From: Paramecium sonneborni
Taxonomy: Eukaryota > Ciliophora > Oligohymenophorea > Peniculida > Parameciidae
Direction: 5' to 3'
Length of the DNA stretch: 64,000 nt
Assembly: GCA_905182985.1 (NCBI GenBank)
Contig: CAJJDN010000160.1
Coordinates: 42,975 to 106,974 of the forward strand
Part shown: piece by piece, positions 49,871 to 62,929 of the stretch
Position numbering within the stretch: the stretch's first letter is position 1
Layout: each line of letters starts with the position of its first letter
Made by a program: the position numbers and the translations under genes
The notes under the pieces: generated by a model
Seen by the model: only the letters and a program-made list of their open reading frames with translations
What the model was told of the DNA's origin: nothing
Database searches by the model: none

Positions 49871-51334
49871 TCATTTAATTATGTCATCATTTTCACTGGC
49901 TTTTAATAGATTAATTCTCAATAATTTACATTTATTTAACACTTTTTGAAATTGCTCTATTTTTAAAAAGACATCTCTTTTTTCTTCTTATGTCATATAT
50001 TGAAATTAATATTGCATTTATTCAAACTCATCCAAAAGTTACATACAAACTTAACTTAATTATTCACAAGAATCTTCAAAATCTTATAAATAATTATTGA
50101 ATAGTTTATAAGAATTAGAATTATTTTATGATATGAAATAGTCAAGACAATAAGTCCTAAATTATAAAAGTGTTATATACCATTTTAAAACTTGTCTAGA
50201 TTAAATTAATTCTTAGAGAGAGGTTTCCAAAAATGTAGCTTCAAGAGCAGTAAATTTTGAAAATTCTAAGGTTTTTAATTTTTATTTAAATTATTTTAAT
50301 CTATTTTAATTTTATTCAACATCAATTTGAGAATATAAGAATTTTTCGAAAGAGAAATTTAATTTAGCGAAACTAAATAAATTATTAGTAGGGGGAACAT
50401 ATTTACTACATATAAAATGATCTTTATGATCTGGTTCCCAAGGATTAGAGCAAACATAACAAAAAGCATTTCCACAACCTCCAGGAGGTTTGCACATTAG
50501 ATAATTACATCCATCGGATCTTTCAACAGGTTTTTTACAAAAAGGGCATATTTTTGTATTGAGAACTATCCATAATATATTGGTTTCATTTTTATTTATT
50601 TCAGAAACCCATTTCTTAGCCATATCACAAGGAACAGGTAGATGGAGTTCATTTTTACATCTGAAACAAAATGATGTTCCACAAGAACATGTAACAGTAG
50701 TTATTGATAAATCTTTTGGTCTTAATATTTTCTTGCAATCAACTCCTAGACAATATGCAATTGATTTATTTGTATCAATAAATTTTTTGCAAATTATTTT
50801 TTTAAAATCCTCTAGTCTAGAAAATTTTTTAATCATTGAAATTGGTAATCTATATTTACATCCATATTATAAACAAGGAACAACCAAAAATTATTCTTTT
50901 GAAAATCTTTAAGCAATTGTATGTGTAACACAACTATGGCAAAATAAATGTCCACATCCTAATTTAACCATAGTAGTAATTTCTAAACATAAAGGACAAC
51001 TAGTTATATTGTTTTCGTAAGAAATGGCTGAATGATTATTTAAAATGCCTTGTTTTTACAGTTATTCTATAATTTTTTCATGGTATTCACTCTCGATTCT
51101 ATCTTTGTTCCAATTATAAAACATTAATATCTAAATTTTATAATCTTGATACTTCATAAGTGTTATCAGAATCAAAATTTAATAATTCTCCTATATTGTT
51201 GATCAATTGATCTATATATTCCATAAAATCTTGTAATTCAAGAGTTTCCTAACTTTAAATATTTAAAATAAAAACCTTTTAGATGGGTAAGAGTAACAAT
51301 CATTTGTATCATAATCTTCTCCGTAATAGTCCAT
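49871..51334 (-). CDS. RBR (RING-between-RING) E3 ubiquitin ligase, Ariadne type
   Basis: Introns 51253-51275 (23), 51131-51152 (22) and 50157-50180 (24) give 464 residues. RING1: SCPLCLEITTMVKLGCGHLF then CHSC and VPCLQYGC. IBR: YCLGVDCKKIL, VTCSCGTSFCFRCKNELHLP, PCDMAKKWV. RING2: KICPFCKKPVERSDGCNYLM, CGNAFCYVC, WEPDHKDHFICSKY; the Cys in GCNYLMC fits the catalytic cysteine that takes ubiquitin from the E2 as a thioester. The C-terminal 180 residues (LKWTYCLDYFISQNN, LQDFEDSCEQLS) match the Ariadne autoinhibitory helices. An acidic N-terminus is also Ariadne-like. It acts in the cytosol; cullin-RING partners are known for the family only. Confidence 0.95.
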
Positions 51335-51670
51335 TTTTAATATTGTAAATATATTTAAATAAATTTGATGGATGCATAATAATTCTATTATTTTTTATTA
51401 TGAATTAGAAATTTAAGGAATTTATAATTAAATATATTGATAATGATAATTTTTATAGCAAAGTGTGTTTCTAAAATAAAACAAGTCAGAAATATAAAAA
51501 ATAAATGATTTAAAGGATTTTATATTAATTTATTAACAACTAAGAAATAATACAAAAATTTATGAGAAAGGTGATTGATTAGTGCAAATGAAAAATATTG
51601 ATTATGAAAATATAATCTATTTATTATGAGTAAGTGATGTTTAAGATTATTAATGAGAGATATAAAAAAA

Positions 51671-52570
51671 ATGAGACTTGAATTATTAGATTTCAATTTT
51701 TAACGCAGAACAAATGAACATAATTCATTACTTGTTTAACTTAATCAATAAGTATATGTTATTGAAAACTTATTAATTCCAAGAAAAGAATAATTAGAAC
51801 TTAGAATTGCTGCTTTTGAAGAATAATAAAATAGATAAAAAAATAGATGAAGAAAATTTAATAAGAGAATAAGAACATGAAGCATATGAACCTTAAGTAT
51901 AAGAATTAAAAGATGCTTTAACACTTTTATCAAAATTATATTAATTATATCAAACACTTCAATATATTCATAAATTGAGCTAGATTGATATAATATTTTA
52001 TTTTATTTTAATGATTATGAATATAATATATAAATAATTAATTTCTCAATAAAGTTTATTATTCAGAGATTTCTTAAATATTTATGAATCGATTGTGTAG
52101 ATAATAAAAAGAAATAGGCAAAAGATTAAAGAAAGATTCATAGATATATCTAAGAAAGATATATTAATAATTATTATATATTTTAAAAATGTAATTGAAA
52201 AAAGATAATAAATCCATATAATATCTTTAAAGTAAAAAAGTTCTGTTTAATGAAAATAATCGATTGAAAATTCAATTTATAAATGAAACAAAAAGATTGT
52301 TTTATCATATAATATGTATTAACATAAAATAATAAATTGATACGTGATGTATTTTAGTTATGTATAAGATATAGAATATAAATTAAGTAATAAAATTAGA
52401 TATACTAAGAATAATAAGAGAAATAGATAATAAATTTAAGGATTGTAAATTGAAGAATAAAGGATAGAAATAGAATAAGTTGATTAGTATTAGATTGATT
52501 TGTTGGTAAATGTAAAATGAAAAGGTTGATAATGAAAATGAGTGTGAAAAAGTATTGTTTAAAAGTTGAT
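51671..52570 (+). pseudogene. Decayed coiled-coil gene, several frameshifts
   Basis: An ATG-started frame (MRLELLDFNFQRRTNEHNSL, then LRIAAFEEQQNRQK) meets TGA after a run of seven A near 51838-51844. Dropping one A opens EENLIREQEHEAYEPQVQEL and continues to TGA at 52251-52253. Further coherent fragments lie in other frames downstream (VLFNENNRLKIQFINETKRL; KLIRDVFQLCIRYRIQIKQQ; WQMQNEKVDNENECEKVLF). Hopping between all three frames without GT...AG signals points to decay rather than introns. A sequencing indel could explain the first break only. The original protein was a helical coiled-coil type. Confidence 0.5.
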
Positions 52571-52616
52571 AATGTAAAATAGCGAAATAATAATAAATAT
52601 TAGATTATGAATAATT

Positions 52617-55600
52617 TAAATGGAGGTTTAGATGATGGTGAATGTTATGGATTGAAATAGGAATAGCCAAAAAGATATGTCCAAGTTTCTACATACAGTG
52701 ATTTGTATTATGATTTGGAGAAGATGAGAAGATTTGAGGAAGGAGAAGAAATAATAGAATTAAATGATGGATTACATTCAGAGAAAGCTTCTTAATTACA
52801 TGCATGTAGAGAATGAAATATAATTTAAGATTATTCAATGAAGTGGATGGAATACTTACTTGAATTAGAGATGGAGTTAAAAGCATATTTATATGATAGA
52901 GCAGTGATTGTACCTGATATAAATCAATATGTGAATAAGCGTTTGTAACCAATGATAGAGGTTACTCTGGATAAAGTGTATTTTGCTTGTTTCTAAATAG
53001 TTTAACTGATTCCAGCAAATTAAAGATTTAGTGTTACATCAATGAGATATTGCTACTTATTTAAAGAGTATGTTTAAAGATTTGGAAAGAATATCCTTAG
53101 ATAAGTTTAGCATTGTTAAAACGTATACATTAGACTCAATGCAATTCGTTTTATGATAGTAGAATTAAGGATTTAAGTGTATATATTGAAACTATGAATG
53201 ATTTCTATGGAGAGAGATTACATCATCGTGTTAGTTCAGAAGCTGAAGGTTATGATAATCTTTAATATACAGAGATTTATAATTCCAAGACTTTTTATCC
53301 TTTGAAAGGGGAAATCTTAGAATAATATCGATTGAATTAAGATGTATTTACTCTATCACCATTTTAAAGAATGCAAATTCATTATTTTTATAAAAATGGA
53401 GGTTTTGCACTTTTAGATGATGCTGTGATGAATTTCAATCTTAACTATTTAGATATCTTTTCTATTTTCTAATATTTGAATTCCTTTCTTGATAAGTAGA
53501 AATTTTTAAATTACTTTCATCATTTTTCATTTTAGAATTTGACATCTAAATTAACAGAAGAAGAAATTAAAAATTCTAATAGAGATACAATCAAAAAATT
53601 AATTGAAGGAATTGAAAATATATTTGATTAATTTTATAAATCCTCTGAAAAAAAAGAGTTAATTGCTTTAGCAGAAATGAGTGTCTATTTACAATGTTTC
53701 CGTTGCACTGCTTTAGAAAAAAGAATATATGGTATCTACTTTATTCATTTCAAGGATTGTAATAATTTTGTGATAAAATCAATACTGCTTAGTCCAATGA
53801 ATTCATGAATTAATAGTATAGTATGAATGAAGAATGGTATAAAAATGACAATGTCTTAAAATACATCGTAGACAACCAAGTTTTTCAAGAATTATTTGGA
53901 GAAAAAGCACATTTTGAATTAATCAAAAGAAGTTTTCCTATTATTTAATTTCTTTATTTACATCATTAATTAAGCAAAGATGAAATATTTACTATTCTTA
54001 GATTAGGAAAAGGAAAACATGAAACATGGGATAATATGATTTCCAAATTACTTACAGATTTAGCTGAAATCTTAACTCTAGAAGATGTAGATACTATGAT
54101 ATAAAATATATAGTAAAATTAAATTGATTTAAATGGTCTCAATTTTATTAAAAGTTTAGGAAGAAATAAATACATAAGATAAGAATAAGAATAAGATTCT
54201 TTAAATCTAAGAAATAATGATGATAATTTTACAAAATAAAATGATAGAGCATCTGGAAAAAGAAAGTATTAACAATATGAAACTGATACAACAGAATCAG
54301 AATATAATAAAACAGAAACTATTCAATAATTTGATAATTAAAAAGCTATCAAATTATAATCACATATTGTAGAATTCTTATTGAATATCGTCCATGAATA
54401 ACCAACAACTGAAATTGGATAATCTGCATTTACTATTGCCATTAATTTGATTTGTCATCAGTTTAAATAGCTTAGAATCTAATATCTCTTTCTTGGCTTC
54501 TCTAATTTAATTGCAGAAGATTAACCATTACCTGTATCCAATTATATCACAGTCTTATAAAAAATTATATCCTCTTCTTATCCTTTAGATGAATTTCCTA
54601 ATTAGAAAGAAGTCTTAAAAAGAATCTAGGAAAAATATGATATTAAGATCAACTTTTTGAAAGTTATGGCAAGAGAAAAATTGAGAATTATAAAAAAAGA
54701 TAATAAAGAATATTTATAAATCATAGAACAACTTGTTAAATTTTATCAGTTTCTTCATCAAGATTCAAAAATAACTAAATCTTAACTGATGATTTTATGG
54801 AAATTGTTAGTAGAGAATGCCAGATGTTATGAAGAAAGAGATCTATTTTTCAATTGGGTAGGAGATGTTAATAAGAAATTTTTGGATTAGGAAGCAATCG
54901 AATTATTATTTATTTCTACTCTAAAATGTTAAGTTTAAAGTTAATCAATGTTATAATGTTTGACAAATCTAATTTTGTATTTCAATGTGCAATATAAAGT
55001 GATGAAGTTGTAGTATGATTAATACACAATTTTAGATGCAGATATAATTGGATTATAAGTATTATGGAAGATTTTCAAGTAATAGGAGGATTTGGGAATA
55101 AAATTATAAGAATTTTTGGTGAGATTATTGAGATTTAAACAATAATAGAGCATTTTAAATAAATTAAAATAAGAATATTTAATATAATTATTTAATTAGA
55201 TTGAAAATCCAAATTCATTATCATTTATAATAAAACTGTTAGAAGAGTTTGAAGGATACTAATTGGCTGAGTAGGGTGAAAAGGTGTTTGTAACAATAGA
55301 TAATAAATGTATAGATGCAATGCCTCCAAAGAGATAAGATATTCAATTATTGAGTGGATTGATGGTATTATAAGCTAAACAAATAATTGGATAGAAATTG
55401 AATCCATCTCTGAAGGCAGATGAAATAGATATAATTTGTAGAGGGACTTTATTTGATGATAATAAAACATTAAAAGATTATAAAGTAAATTAGAAATTAA
55501 CTTTTGTAATAACAAAGAGAGAGATAATGACAGATGAGATGAATGCTTATAATAATACAACTAATTAAATTGGTAATGAGTATGTGCCACCGGATGCAGA

Positions 55601-58600
55601 TGAAAGAGTATAAGAGATAGTGAATATTGTTTAAATTTAGGACAAGGAATTTATACTTTCTGTTTTGAAAGAAAAGAATTGGTAAGTAGAAAATGCAATA
55701 TGTGATATTTTAGATCGTGGAGAACAATTGTTATAAGAATATTAATAGAAGAATCCATAAAGTAAGAAATAGAAGTAGATAGTTAAATAACATATGGATG
55801 AGATTTCATTTGCTTCGTTGATTTCAAATAATTATATTGATTAATTATTCCTACTATTGAATTAAGGAAATAGTGAATAGAATACTAAGATATGGTCAAT
55901 CTTATAAATGATTCCAAGAAATAAGTAAGTGTATGAATTGATTGAATAATCTAAATTAGATTGGTATAATTTCTTGATTGTGGATAATAAGTATAAATTA
56001 TAATATCATCTACAAATTCTAAAAGAATAATTATAATGTGATTTTATAGAAGATTAAGATGAATATGAAAAACGAAGAATCTTAAGAGAAAGTTTTTTAT
56101 TTCATGGTGGCTTAAATCTACTGTTATTTTAATTAGATAACTCAATTGAAATATTAATAATCATATTAGATATATTCCAAATATATTTTACAGCTTATTC
56201 ATTAAGTAGATTAATGATGAATTAAAATGAATTTATGCAATTACTTAAATTAAAATAAGCAGTCTAATAGAAAGAGGAAGATCCTAGAATATGTAGTTTA
56301 TTTAATATTCAATTTCAGAAATAAGAAAAACCCAATATTCAAGGATTTGATGAGGCTTAACTTTTATAGAATCTATTTTTTAATTGTGGATTAGATGTAG
56401 AATGGGATGTATTATTAGATGCTTTAATTTAAAGAATGGGAGTTGAATAAATATATACAACTATACTATGTATTTTATACATGAAACCATAACTCTTAAA
56501 AGTTTAATTACCTATAAATAGATTAGTTGAATTACTGGCAAGTTCAAATGAAGAACAAAGAAAAATGACTGCTTATTTCATCCTCACTTTATAAGACATT
56601 GCTAAAAAAAATAATGTAAATCTTAGTAATGATATTCTTAAAACATTGTTTAAAGGAGAAACTCAATATGATGAATTATATCTAGTTATTGCTGGATTGA
56701 TTGGTTAAGTTAATGACCTAACATTTTTTGATACTCATTAATTAGCCTAATAAATTATATCATTGATTTCTAATCGTTAAATTATTGAGTAGAGATTTAC
56801 AGAAAATGAAGATAAATTATTATAGGGAAATTTACTATTATTAACATCGTTGTTATAAGTTGATTCAAATATTACAGTAGATATATAATTCACATCATAT
56901 TTGTATCAATCTTTATTTGAAATGAATAATGATTATTACAAATATCCTGTCTATAAACGTAAATTAACCAGAAAAAGAGCCTTTTAATTATTATTATAAT
57001 TAAGTTAAAATTAATCTCATCTTGTTTAAATATTGTCTCTTATTCAAAATCATCATAAACTCAAATTTGATATTCATGAAGTAGATATGGACTTAGGAAT
57101 TAAAGGAACTCATGGATTTGTTGGATTAAAAAATCTCGGAGCTACTTGTTACATCAACTCACTTCTTTAATAATTTTATATGAATAAACCATTGAGAAAA
57201 GGAATTTTAAACGGTCAAATCATGATCACTGAAATGAAAGCTCCTTTAGTCTTTGATAATATTGCTGCTGTTGATTTACCAGTATTACAACGTAAATTGA
57301 CAGATCATACTTTACATCAATTATAATTAGTTTTCATTCAATTACAAGAGTCTGTTAAATAATACATCAATCCACATTAGTTGATTAAAACTTTAAAGGG
57401 ATTTGATGGAGAAGTTATCAATGTTCTTATTTAATAAGATTGCAATGAATTCTTTAATTTGATTACTGATAAATTAGAATAAGATTAAAAATTTACAAAT
57501 TAATCAAATCTCATTCCATAATTATTAGGTGGTACTTTAATAAATGAAATAAAGTCATTAGAAGCGGATTGTGATTTTAGAAGAGAGAATGAAGAACCAT
57601 TTTTAACAGTTTCAATAGATATCAAACATAAAAAATGTCTTGAAGAAGCATTGGATTTATTTGTTAAAGGAGATGTACTTGATGGTGAAAATAAGTATTT
57701 ATGTGAAGAGGTATAAAGAAAGATAGATGTTTAAAAGAGACAATATTTTAAGAAGTTACCAAATACTTTTATATTCCATTTAAAACGATTTGAATTCGAT
57801 TACAATACTATGTTGAGAATTAAGATTAATGATTACTTTGAATTTCCTTAAGAAATCAACATGTTTAAGTGGACTCGTGATAGTATTGTGGAGAATATGG
57901 AAATTGAGGATTAGAGTGATTATATGTACATTCTCAAAGGTGTATTGGTACACATTGGAAGTGCAGAGGGAGGACATTATTATTCTTTTATTAGAGATGT
58001 TGATTAATGGTATGAATTCAATGATAAATTGATTTGTCCATTTAAAATTGAGAATTTAAAGATGGAATGTTTTGGTGGAGGTAATAATAATCTTTCTGAT
58101 TGGGGAATGAGTAATAGTAAAAATGCTTATATATTATTTTATGAGAAGGTTAAACATGATATTCCTGATTAATTATATGTAAAAGGTACTAATGAAGAAT
58201 TATTAATTAATTAAGTAATTGGTGAGAATACAGATTACTTAAAGAATTAGTTATTTTATGCTCAAGATTACTTTAAATTCATTTAAAATTTTGTTCAGAC
58301 ATTGTAAGTCAAAACTCCATATACAGTGACTTAATTATTATCTTAAGAAAGTAATTTAAGAGAATTAGAAGATCTGCCTTCATTTGGTATGGTAAAATTA
58401 TTTACGTTTTTCACTTATGAAGTTTTACTAAGAAACAAAGATCCATAGATGTTTTAATATAATATTTAGATATTGGGCGATATGTACAAATAGGAACCAG
58501 CAACTAATTTTTGGTTTCTTGATTTGTTAAGAAATTAGAAATAATTAATTGTTGATTTATTGATAGAATCATCTCATTCAGAAGTAAGAAACGCATTTGG

Positions 58601-59818
58601 ACAATTGATTGTCTAATCAATTACAACAATAATTGAATATGAATAGAACTACTTATTTGAAGATACTTGTATAGGTCGTTTTCTTTAATTCTATATCTAA
58701 GTTCTACTAGTAACAGTGAAGAATACTCTAAGAAGAGGTACAGAATACTTTTAAGTTATTAAAAATATTTTAATAAGTAATCAACTATTAGTAAAATATT
58801 TTTACTAATAAGAATACTTTAAATAGATTTATTAATTATTGTAAGAACAAGTATAAGGAGTGTAAATGATTACTTCCTTTAAATTATAGTAATTGAGTAC
58901 TAATAATGTTGATCAGCCATTAATAGTTGTCAGTGATATAATCTCTAAAGTAATAATGAGTTGTAGAACTGAAATCATGATTGAATAAAATGAAGATGCT
59001 CCAACTTATCTATTCAGAGGATAAAAGAATCTAGATATAGATAAATATTGGTTAAAGAGATTATTGGATACTGATGATTTCAAGAAATATATATTAGCAA
59101 TGATTCAATTCTAACCTAATCTAATAGATATGATTAAACATATATGTTGGAAGGATCATAATATTAGTAATCAAGTTATTACATAAATTGTTTCTTAATT
59201 CTTAGAATTTCTAATTGATTGGTAGTAATTGGAACCTCTCTCTTAAACTATAGAGGCTTTATTCAAAATGGATGATAATCTACTAGAAATGCGTTTATAA
59301 ACTTTTTTTAGTGAACCAATCAAATCCTCATCTTATGTCAAAGGCACTTCTATTTTGAATGCCATTAGATCACAATATGAAATGGATAAAAATTATAGCT
59401 TTTGTATGATAGCAATACTTGCTAATTTGGCAACTTAAGTTGATTATGTTGCAGAGCATTTCAAGAATAATAGAAATCAATTTGAATTCTTGCTTTTTAA
59501 GGCTAGAGACTATAAGAATATTATCTTTGGATTATATTTCCCTATCATTAAAATATAGAAGTCTATACAATAGGTATGATTTATTATTTTATGTAGTTAT
59601 CTGCAATATTTGAGGAGCCTGAAAAACCTATAATTCAAATAACTCTTCCTAAATAAAATTCAACTGTACAAGATGAACCTGAACCTGAAGACTCTGATAA
59701 TTAAGTGGGGCAATTAATAGAACAAAATAAGAATAATTATACTTAGACTAAGGAAGACTCTATGAATAATAACAATCCCTCCGACAGAGAGAATGAAACT
59801 GATGAATTATCAGAATGA
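52617..59818 (+). CDS. Large ubiquitin-specific protease (USP) with UBL and UBA-like regions
   Basis: About 7.2 kb, roughly 2,370 residues, starting MNNLNGGLDDGECYG with introns at 52806-52829 (24) and 52978-53000 (23); others may exist. The first 880 residues are helical, USP9X/USP34-like scaffold. A ubiquitin-like fold follows near 55,290-55,530 (ICRGTLFDDNKTLKDYKVNQ), then a UBA-like helix bundle near 55,610-55,730 (SVLKEKNWQVENAICDILD). The USP catalytic domain spans about 57,118-58,160: FVGLKNLGATCYINSLLQQF with the nucleophilic Cys at 57147-57149, QQDCNEFFNLI, a Cys-box fragment, FIFHLKRFEFDY, and EGGHYYSFIRDVDQWYEFND with the general-base His. NAYILFYEK ends it. A helical C-terminal region of 550 residues and an acidic tail follow. 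It removes ubiquitin from substrates. Confidence 0.93.
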
Positions 59819-59837
59819 ATAATAATATATTAATTAA

Positions 59838-61557
59838 ATGGCATCCGCTTTTCCTAAATTACCAGGTTTCGTCCCTACTTAAGAAATAGATGTAATAAAT
59901 ACTTCATAATACAAGAAACCCAACTTTAGAAAAGTTTCATCAAATAAGCAAGATAAGAATAGAGAAATAAATTTTTTACCTAATAAAGAATATCCTGTAC
60001 CTCGTAAATAACCAATTCAAATACCACCTTAATCAGGAATGTTCAATCCTGATTATATGAGTACTACTCATGCAATGCATCTTCCGAAAGTAAGAAAACA
60101 GTTACATAATAGAATGCTAATAATGACAGTGAAGAATTATACTAACCTAGTTGGGTAAAAATGGATAGACATGTTCTTCGATTTAATGGTTACTTTAAAG
60201 AAGCAGTAGTTGAATCTGCACTTGAGAATTATCGTATCAGGAAAATAAATATCTTTTATTATCTTGAAGATCATTCTCTAAGTATAACAGAGCCTAAGCA
60301 AGAAAATAGTGGAGTTCCTCAAGGAGCATTTTTGAAAAGACAAAAAGTATTATCAGTTTTTAATATTAGGTTTTAAAAGCGGATAACTCAAAGACATTTA
60401 TATTACCTGAAGATTTCAGAATTAACTAAGACATTATCATTTTTGGAAAGACCATTCGTCTTTATGATTGTGATTAATATACAAGAGAGTTTTATGAGGT
60501 AATTCCATATAATTAATATGTGATAGTTATAAGGAATACCATAAGAATCATCATTTGTACCATAATCGGATTCTTTTGAAACTAAAACAATGACAAAATT
60601 TATACCTTAAAAAGATACAGTGATGAAAGATTACTTAGAACACAAATTAGGAGGAGGCAAAGTTACATCTTAGAAATAATTCTTAGAAAATGATAGAAAA
60701 GTATATAATTAAATAATTTTATTTTAGGTACTGAAATTTTATGTGTTTTCAGATATTGAATATATACTTCATTATTATTTAGCTGATGATACTATTGAAA
60801 TAAAAGAGATTAATTCTGCTAATTCAGGAAGAGTTCCATTTCCTATGATGTTGAGAAGATAAAAATTACCCAGAAAATTCTCATTAAATTAACCTGGATA
60901 AACTTATGCAGAAGATTTCATAAGACCATAAGATATTTAATATGGATAACCATTAATAATTTATAATCGTAAATTTCTTATTAATGGATGTGATTAGTTC
61001 ACTAGACAATTCTATTTCGATAAATTTAATGTTGATTTTCCTTTAGGTGGTTAAGAAGAATTTATTTAATAAGAAAGATCTAGTATATTATATTATTATT
61101 CATCTTTTAGATATAATCATTCCACCACATAATGGAATTGGAGATGAATAAGATTCTCTTGGATATATCTATAGATTATAGCCAAAACCTCCTAAAAAAG
61201 ATTTCTTTAAATGGGTTGATAATTAAGTCAATCTAAGATTCTTAGCTATGTTTAATACAAATAAACCTGAAGATAAAGATAGAGTTTTTGTTATTACATT
61301 CTTTTTAAATGATGATAGTCTTTTGGTTTATGAACCAACTGTTAGAAATTCAGGTATATATCATATATTAATAATTAGGAATCCCTGATGGTAAATTCTT
61401 AGAAAAAAGAAAATATAAAAATGTTAATAACAATAATGAATTCTTCACTCCAGGAGATCTAATTGTAGGTAATGAAGCCTAAATTAATGGATGGAAATTT
61501 TAATTGTTGGATTGTGATGAATTCACTAAAAAATGGTATTCTGAGAACTTTAAATGA
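59838..61557 (+). CDS. Triple DM10-domain axonemal protein, EFHC1/Rib72-like
   Basis: Six introns (60090-60112, 60347-60369, 60499-60526, 60701-60727, 61083-61110, 61354-61378) give 521 residues. Three DM10 domains are visible: WVKMDRHVLRFNGYFKEAVV through ENSGVPQGAFLKR and RLYDCDQYTREFYE; VLKFYVFSDIEYILHYYLAD through CDQFTRQFYF; and LAMFNTNKPEDKDRVFVITF through NSGIPDGKFLEK and FQLLDCDEFTKKWY. This is the arrangement of EFHC1/2 and Rib72, microtubule inner proteins of ciliary doublet A-tubules. The C-terminal EF-hand usual for EFHC1/Rib72 is absent; the protein ends right after the third DM10. The N-terminus is Pro/Lys-rich (KLPGFVPTQEID). Ciliary location is inferred from the family. Confidence 0.95.
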
Positions 61558-61598
61558 ACATATAAATAAATTCATGTCATATTTATTTGTTATTATAT

Positions 61599-62885
61599 TC
61601 AAACCACTTTGCATTTCATATCTGCAGAATTCCCAATAAAAAATAATACAAATTTCTTATTTTTTTAAAAGAATTATTCAGCTCCTGTCTCTCCACCAAA
61701 TCCTTATTTGGAACACTTCTTCTTACTATATTCAATCTTAATGTCTTCATATTATAATAAACACTATTTATTTTGTATATCTAATGATAAACTAATATGA
61801 GCAGGTCTTTTCTCTTTCAATGCTCTTTAATTATTTATTAATATATATATATACTTTCTCACTGATTCTCCAATAATCTTTCCTTCAGGTTTCTAAACTG
61901 AAAAATTGATTCTGCCTGTTGTGCTTAATCCAAAATATGCACTACTATTCTATCTATAGAAATAATTATAATTCATTAATTTAGAATGATGAGCAAATCC
62001 AACTTGCAATTAATTTTAATTAGTATCATATTATTCTACTTTTATCGTAAATTAATATTTATTAGGATAAGAGAATGTATTTTATGATACAATTACTGCT
62101 TATTAATCTTATGAAGATATTGTTATGATGTTTCCATTCTCAATTGTACTCTTATTTCCTTAAAGACTATAAAATTAAATAGATTTCTCTGAAGATAATA
62201 ATTTTGGAATCTCTTGAAGTGTTTCCAAAATATCATTTTGTATTTACTAATATAATTAAATAAAAGTACATTTAAATCTTTCTTTTACAATTTCAAGCTT
62301 TATTATAATAAACATTTATAGATTGTAAATATTTATTATTTTCTTGATTCAATTTCATTATTATTGATCATTGTATTCAATTCCTGATTGAACTTAGCTT
62401 TATTTATTTCTCCATTTTAATAGGTTTAGTACAATATTACAATATCTTTGCAATTTGTAACATTTCTGAGGAGATCAAAAAATTCTTTTTCTTTTGATTA
62501 TATTTCTTTTGGAGTTAATTGATTATAATATGTTTACAAGTCATCTCTAAAAGAATTGAATATATTATATAATTACTAAAAGCCATCAAATTTCAACAAT
62601 ATTTCATTTTAGATTTATACAAATTCTCTATCAACAACACTAATTAAATCTTATTCACTTCTGAGTTTGGATACATATTCTATTACTTTTGAGTTTTCTA
62701 ATTTAATATTATTCTAAATTATGAAATTTAGTTACGTTTAAAATGTCATCTATAAATAGACATTAATCTGGATGATCAGAATGATCCTCAATAACACATT
62801 AAACACATGCCACATGAGATTTACAGGCAGATTCTAAACAAATTAAATCAATTTATTAATCTTTGTGTTTTGAACAGGTTTGCAT
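61599..62885 (-). CDS. B-box / coiled-coil / SPRY-like (TRIM-type) protein
   Basis: Introns 62714-62735 (22), 62247-62269 (23) and 61825-61854 (30) give 403 residues. The B-box reads MQTCSKHKDQQIDLICLESA, then CKSHVACVQCVIEDHSDHPD. A coiled-coil region of about 160 residues follows. The C-terminal 180 residues look like a B30.2/SPRY fold: AVIVSQNTFSYPNKYQFTIK, NQLQVGFAHHSKLMNYNYFY, SAYFGLSTTGRINFS and HISLSLDIQNKQCLLQYED. No RING is present. The domain order equals that of the gene at 43533-44607, so both belong to one expanded family. It converges with the DM10 gene (41 bp between stops) and its start lies 44 bp from the stop of the CDC50 gene. Confidence 0.85.
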
Positions 62886-62929
62886 TAAAATTAATTATAA
62901 TATTAATTTGATTTTTAATCATCCAATAT

